Below are positions 60,928-64,000 of a stretch of 64,000 nucleotides of DNA, piece after piece. Below the pieces are notes generated by a model. The model was not told the origin of the DNA. It searched no databases and saw only the letters and a program-made list of their open reading frames with translations. Positions within the stretch are counted from its first letter, which is position 1. Each line of letters begins with the position of its first letter. The stretch covers positions 116,355,057 to 116,419,056 of the forward strand of contig JALGPY010000001.1 in the NCBI GenBank assembly GCA_023055425.1. The letters run 5' to 3'. The position numbers and the translations under genes are program-made. The DNA comes from Linanthus parryae (Eukaryota; Streptophyta; Magnoliopsida; Ericales; Polemoniaceae).

Positions 60928-63900
60928 TCACCGGCTCAAGATGTTGAGAAATTCCAGACAATGCTGGAACTTGCTCTCCGGAACCGGTTTGGTGAACATA
61001 TCTGCGGGGTTGTCAGCAGTCCCCACCTTCATCACCTTGATCCTGCTCTCGTTTCTCAGAAAATGATACCTGACGTCGATATGCTTGGTCCTTTCATGAT
61101 GAAACTGGTCCTTAGTCAAGCAAATCGCACTCAAGCTATCATAGTAGACTATCGCCTGATCTTGATGTAGCCCTAAATCATTGCCCATTCTCTTAAGCCA
61201 AATTGCCTCCTTTGCTGCCTCCGTTAGAGCCATATACTCCACCTCCGTGGTGGACAACGTCACCGTCGGCTGTAGCGTAGCCTTCCAACTCACAACAGAT
61301 GCTCCCAGAGCAAATACATAGCCTGTCATTGATCTTCTACTATCAATATCCCCTGCATAGTCCGCATCCAAGAAACCAGCTACCAAGATGTCTTCACTAG
61401 CCCCATAACATAGGCCAATGTCTGACGTACCCTTAAGGTACCTGAATATCCGCTTCACCGCCTGCCAATGGTCCCTACCCGGATGAGCCATAAAACGACT
61501 AACCACACTAACAGCGAATGCTATGTCTGGTCGAGTACAGACCATAGCATACATGAGACTTCCAACTGCGCTAGCATATGGAACCTTGGACATGTACTCC
61601 TTCTCCTCCTCGGTCTGAACGGTGTACATTCCTAGCTTGCTGTTAGTTGCCATAGGAGTATCTATAGCTTTAGCTGATAACATCCCGAATCTTGCCAAGA
61701 TCTTCTTGATGTATCTCTGTTGTGATAAGAAAAACTTCTTCTTCTTCCTATCTCTATAGATCTCAACTCCCAATATCTTCCGAGCAGCTCCCAAATCCTT
61801 CATCTCGAATTCCGTGCTAAGGGACCTCTTCAGTTCTCTAATGTCCTTGATATTTCGAGTTGCAATCAGAATATCATCCACATATAGAACTAGGTAAATA
61901 CGTGATCCACCATGCAACTCTTTGTGGTACACGCAGCAATCATACTCGCACTTGTGGTAACCAATCTTCAACATGAAACTTTCAAACCTCTTGTACCATT
62001 GCCTCGGTGACTGCTTAAGTCCGTAGAGAGATCTCTTCAGCTTGCACATGTAGTTCTCTCTTTCGGGAACTTGGAACCCCTCAGGTTTGCTCATGTATAT
62101 TTCCTCCTCCAACTCTCCGTGCAGGAAAGCTGTCTTGACATCCAATTGCTCAAGTTCTAGGTCGTGGTGTGCCACTAAATCTAGTAACACCCGGATAGAA
62201 GTATGTCTGACCACCGGTGAGTAGATATCGTTGTAGTCAACTCCCTCTTGCTGACAGAACCCTCTTGCAACTAGTCTTGCCTTATACTTGACGCCCTCTC
62301 CAGATGTAGTTCCTTCCTTTCTTCTGAAAACCCACTTGCAACTGACTATTTTCCTTCCCGCAGGCAGTTTAACAAGCTCCCAAGTCGAGTTCTTGCTAAG
62401 ATACTCTATCTCCTCTCCCATCGCGGTAATCCATTATGCTGACTCAGAACTAGATATAGCGGCCTTGTAGGAGGATGGCTCGTCCTCTACCTCTTCCGCT
62501 ACCTGTAATGCATATCCCACCATACCATCATCTATGTATCTCGCTGGAGTCTTTATGACTCTCATTGGTCTTCCTTCAGCAATACTTTGATGAACCGGTT
62601 CCTCTGGTGTAGACGCATCCTCACTATCAGAATCTTCTGCTTCTTCCTCTTCTGCTTCTGGCGGTGGTGTAGGTATTTCGGAATCCTTAGGATCAGTAGG
62701 ATCCGACTCTCCATCCACCTTCTTCTTTGCACCTCCAAGCTCCACCTCCACGGATTTCTTCAACATATGAGTCTCATCAAAGACTACACTTCTACTAAGT
62801 ATAATCTTGTTGTCTGCCCATATCTTGTATGCCTTCACACCTGTTCCGAAACCCATGAATACTCCCTTCTTAGCTCTTGGTTCTAGTTTGCCATCATCAA
62901 CGTGATAATAGGCAACACAACCAAAAACTCTCAAATTCGAGTAATCCACTGCATTACCGGACCAGACTTCCATAGGAATCTTGCATCCTATACCTGTGTG
63001 CGAGCTCCGATTTATGAGATAGAATGCCATAGAAACTGCCTCTCCCCAGAAACCTCTAGAAAGACCTGCATTCGAAAGCATGCACTTTGCTTTCGCCCAA
63101 AGTGTCTGATTCATTCTCTCGGCTACACCGTTCTGCTGCGGTGTGTGTCGGACGGTGCGATGGCGTGTTATTCCCTGATCCTTGCAAAATCCATCAAACT
63201 CTGATGAACAAAACTCTAAGTCGTTGTCCGTGCGCATCCTCTTCACCTTCTTTCCCACCTTATTCTCTACTATGGTCTTCCACTCTTTGAATCTTGTGAA
63301 GGCTTCACTCTTGTGCTTCATCACGAATATCCAAGTCATCCTGGAGTAATCGTCTATGATGCTCAGAAAATACCTGTACCCGCCAATCGCCTCAACTCGA
63401 GATGGACCCCACCAATCCGAATGGATATAATCAAGAGTATCTTTCGTTCTATGAACCGCCTTAGGGAACTTGCTACGTTGTAGCTTCCCATACACGCAGT
63501 GGTCACAAAACCCTAGGCTCTTGAGCGCATGCCCGGTGAGATAGCCTTTCTTGTGAAGTACCTGCATTCCACGTTCACTCATATGACCAAGCCTCGTATG
63601 CCACAGCTTAGTTAGATCAGCTTTCTTAATCTCGGCTGAGACAACTCCAGCAGAACCTGTGATCGTCGAACCTTGCAACATGTACAAAGTCCCACTCTTG
63701 AATCCCCTGAGAATCACCTTAAAACTCTTGCAGACTTGTAGATCTCCACCTTCACCTTTGAAACTGTATCCCTTGCTGTCGAGTAGACTCAAGGAGATCA
63801 GATTCTTCTTAATATGTGGTACATGCCTGACTTGCTCTAACGTACATAACTTCCCTTCATTCGTCTTCAATCTACCTGAGCCGCTCCCAATCACCTTACA

Positions 63901-64000
63901 GACGGCTCCGTTTGCCATGTAGACAGACCCTCCATCCGTTTGGTTGTACGTCGAGAATAGCTCCCTGTTAGAGCAAATATGATAGGAAGCTCCGGAATCA
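60928..64000 (-). pseudogene. Copia Pol polyprotein with one in-frame stop (partial)
   Basis: One reading frame from 63999 to 60928 interrupted by a single TAA at 62436-62434. The first part opens with the aspartic protease site DSGA at the window edge (63999), then the GAG-pre-integrase zinc pattern (LWHTRLGHM ... CDHCVYGK) and the integrase core with the D, D and E residues (HSDWWGP, RTDNDLEF, QQNGVAERMN). The second part (from 62421) has the reverse transcriptase, including the YVDD site, and RNase H (STTEVEYMALTEA, KHIDVRYHF). No frameshift was seen. The stop falls between integrase and reverse transcriptase, so no full Pol can be made without readthrough. Confidence 0.9.

Larger units (their letters stand above)
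60446..64000 (-). mobile_element. Ty1/Copia retrotransposon, 3' part (runs off window)
   Basis: Minus-strand element with, in order, protease site, integrase, reverse transcriptase/RNase H, polypurine tract and 3' LTR. The gag region and 5' LTR lie beyond the right edge. ATCTT (60441-60445) next to the LTR would be one copy of the target duplication. Protein motifs (LWHTRLGHMSERGMQVL) recall the Tork/Tnt1 lineage. Confidence 0.9.

Noticed and set aside
1..64000. CRISPR arrays, operons, prophage or plasmid functions
   Set aside because: Nothing of this kind was seen; the sequence is plant nuclear DNA with spliced genes and eukaryotic transposons.

Overview
This window is nuclear DNA from a flowering plant, most likely a eudicot; the species cannot be fixed from the sequence. 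Evidence: intron-rich genes with GT-AG splicing, two SBP-box (SPL) transcription factors, a plastid-type PPR protein, a plant-type S-adenosylmethionine synthetase whose only intron lies in the 5' leader, and dense nested transposons (hAT-, Tourist- and Stowaway-like MITEs, Copia and other LTR elements, LINE remnants). Overall base composition is AT-rich; the SAM synthetase CDS is clearly GC-richer.

Layout. 1-3.7 kb: intergenic, with degenerate MITEs. 3.7-18.4 kb: SPL gene A (11 coding exons, 1007 aa), whose fourth intron is 6.3 kb long because it holds a 4.2-kb near-palindromic transposon. 18.4-20.8 kb: spacer with an RNase H remnant. 20.8-29.2 kb: SPL gene B (11 coding exons, 964 aa), a tandem paralogue in the same orientation. 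Both leaders carry a related short upstream ORF. 29.6-31 kb: nested MITEs. 31.1-39.2 kb: a PPR locus whose promoter and first exon are duplicated. The upstream copy is separated from the complete gene by LTR-like sequence and a LINE-type ORF1. 38.9-54.2 kb: a second, diverged duplication carrying the PPR 3' end and an unrecognised downstream sequence. Its second copy was hit by a MITE-like element and then by a young non-autonomous LTR retrotransposon with 2.9-kb LTRs and only 400 bp between them. 55.3-57.5 kb: SAM synthetase on the minus strand with leader intron and TATA box. 57.5-60.4 kb: intergenic. 60.4-64 kb: a Copia element on the minus strand, running off the right edge, with one in-frame stop in its polyprotein.

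The functional genes (two SPL factors, the PPR protein and SAM synthetase) do not form a pathway. What links the region is its history of tandem duplication and repeated transposon insertion into introns, leaders and gene copies. The observations most worth checking are the palindromic element inside SPL gene A, the shared upstream ORF of the two SPL genes, the two interchangeable PPR first exons, and the nearly empty giant-LTR retrotransposon. Exon boundaries were set by eye from GT-AG sites, reading phase and comparison of the two paralogues. No computation or database search was run.
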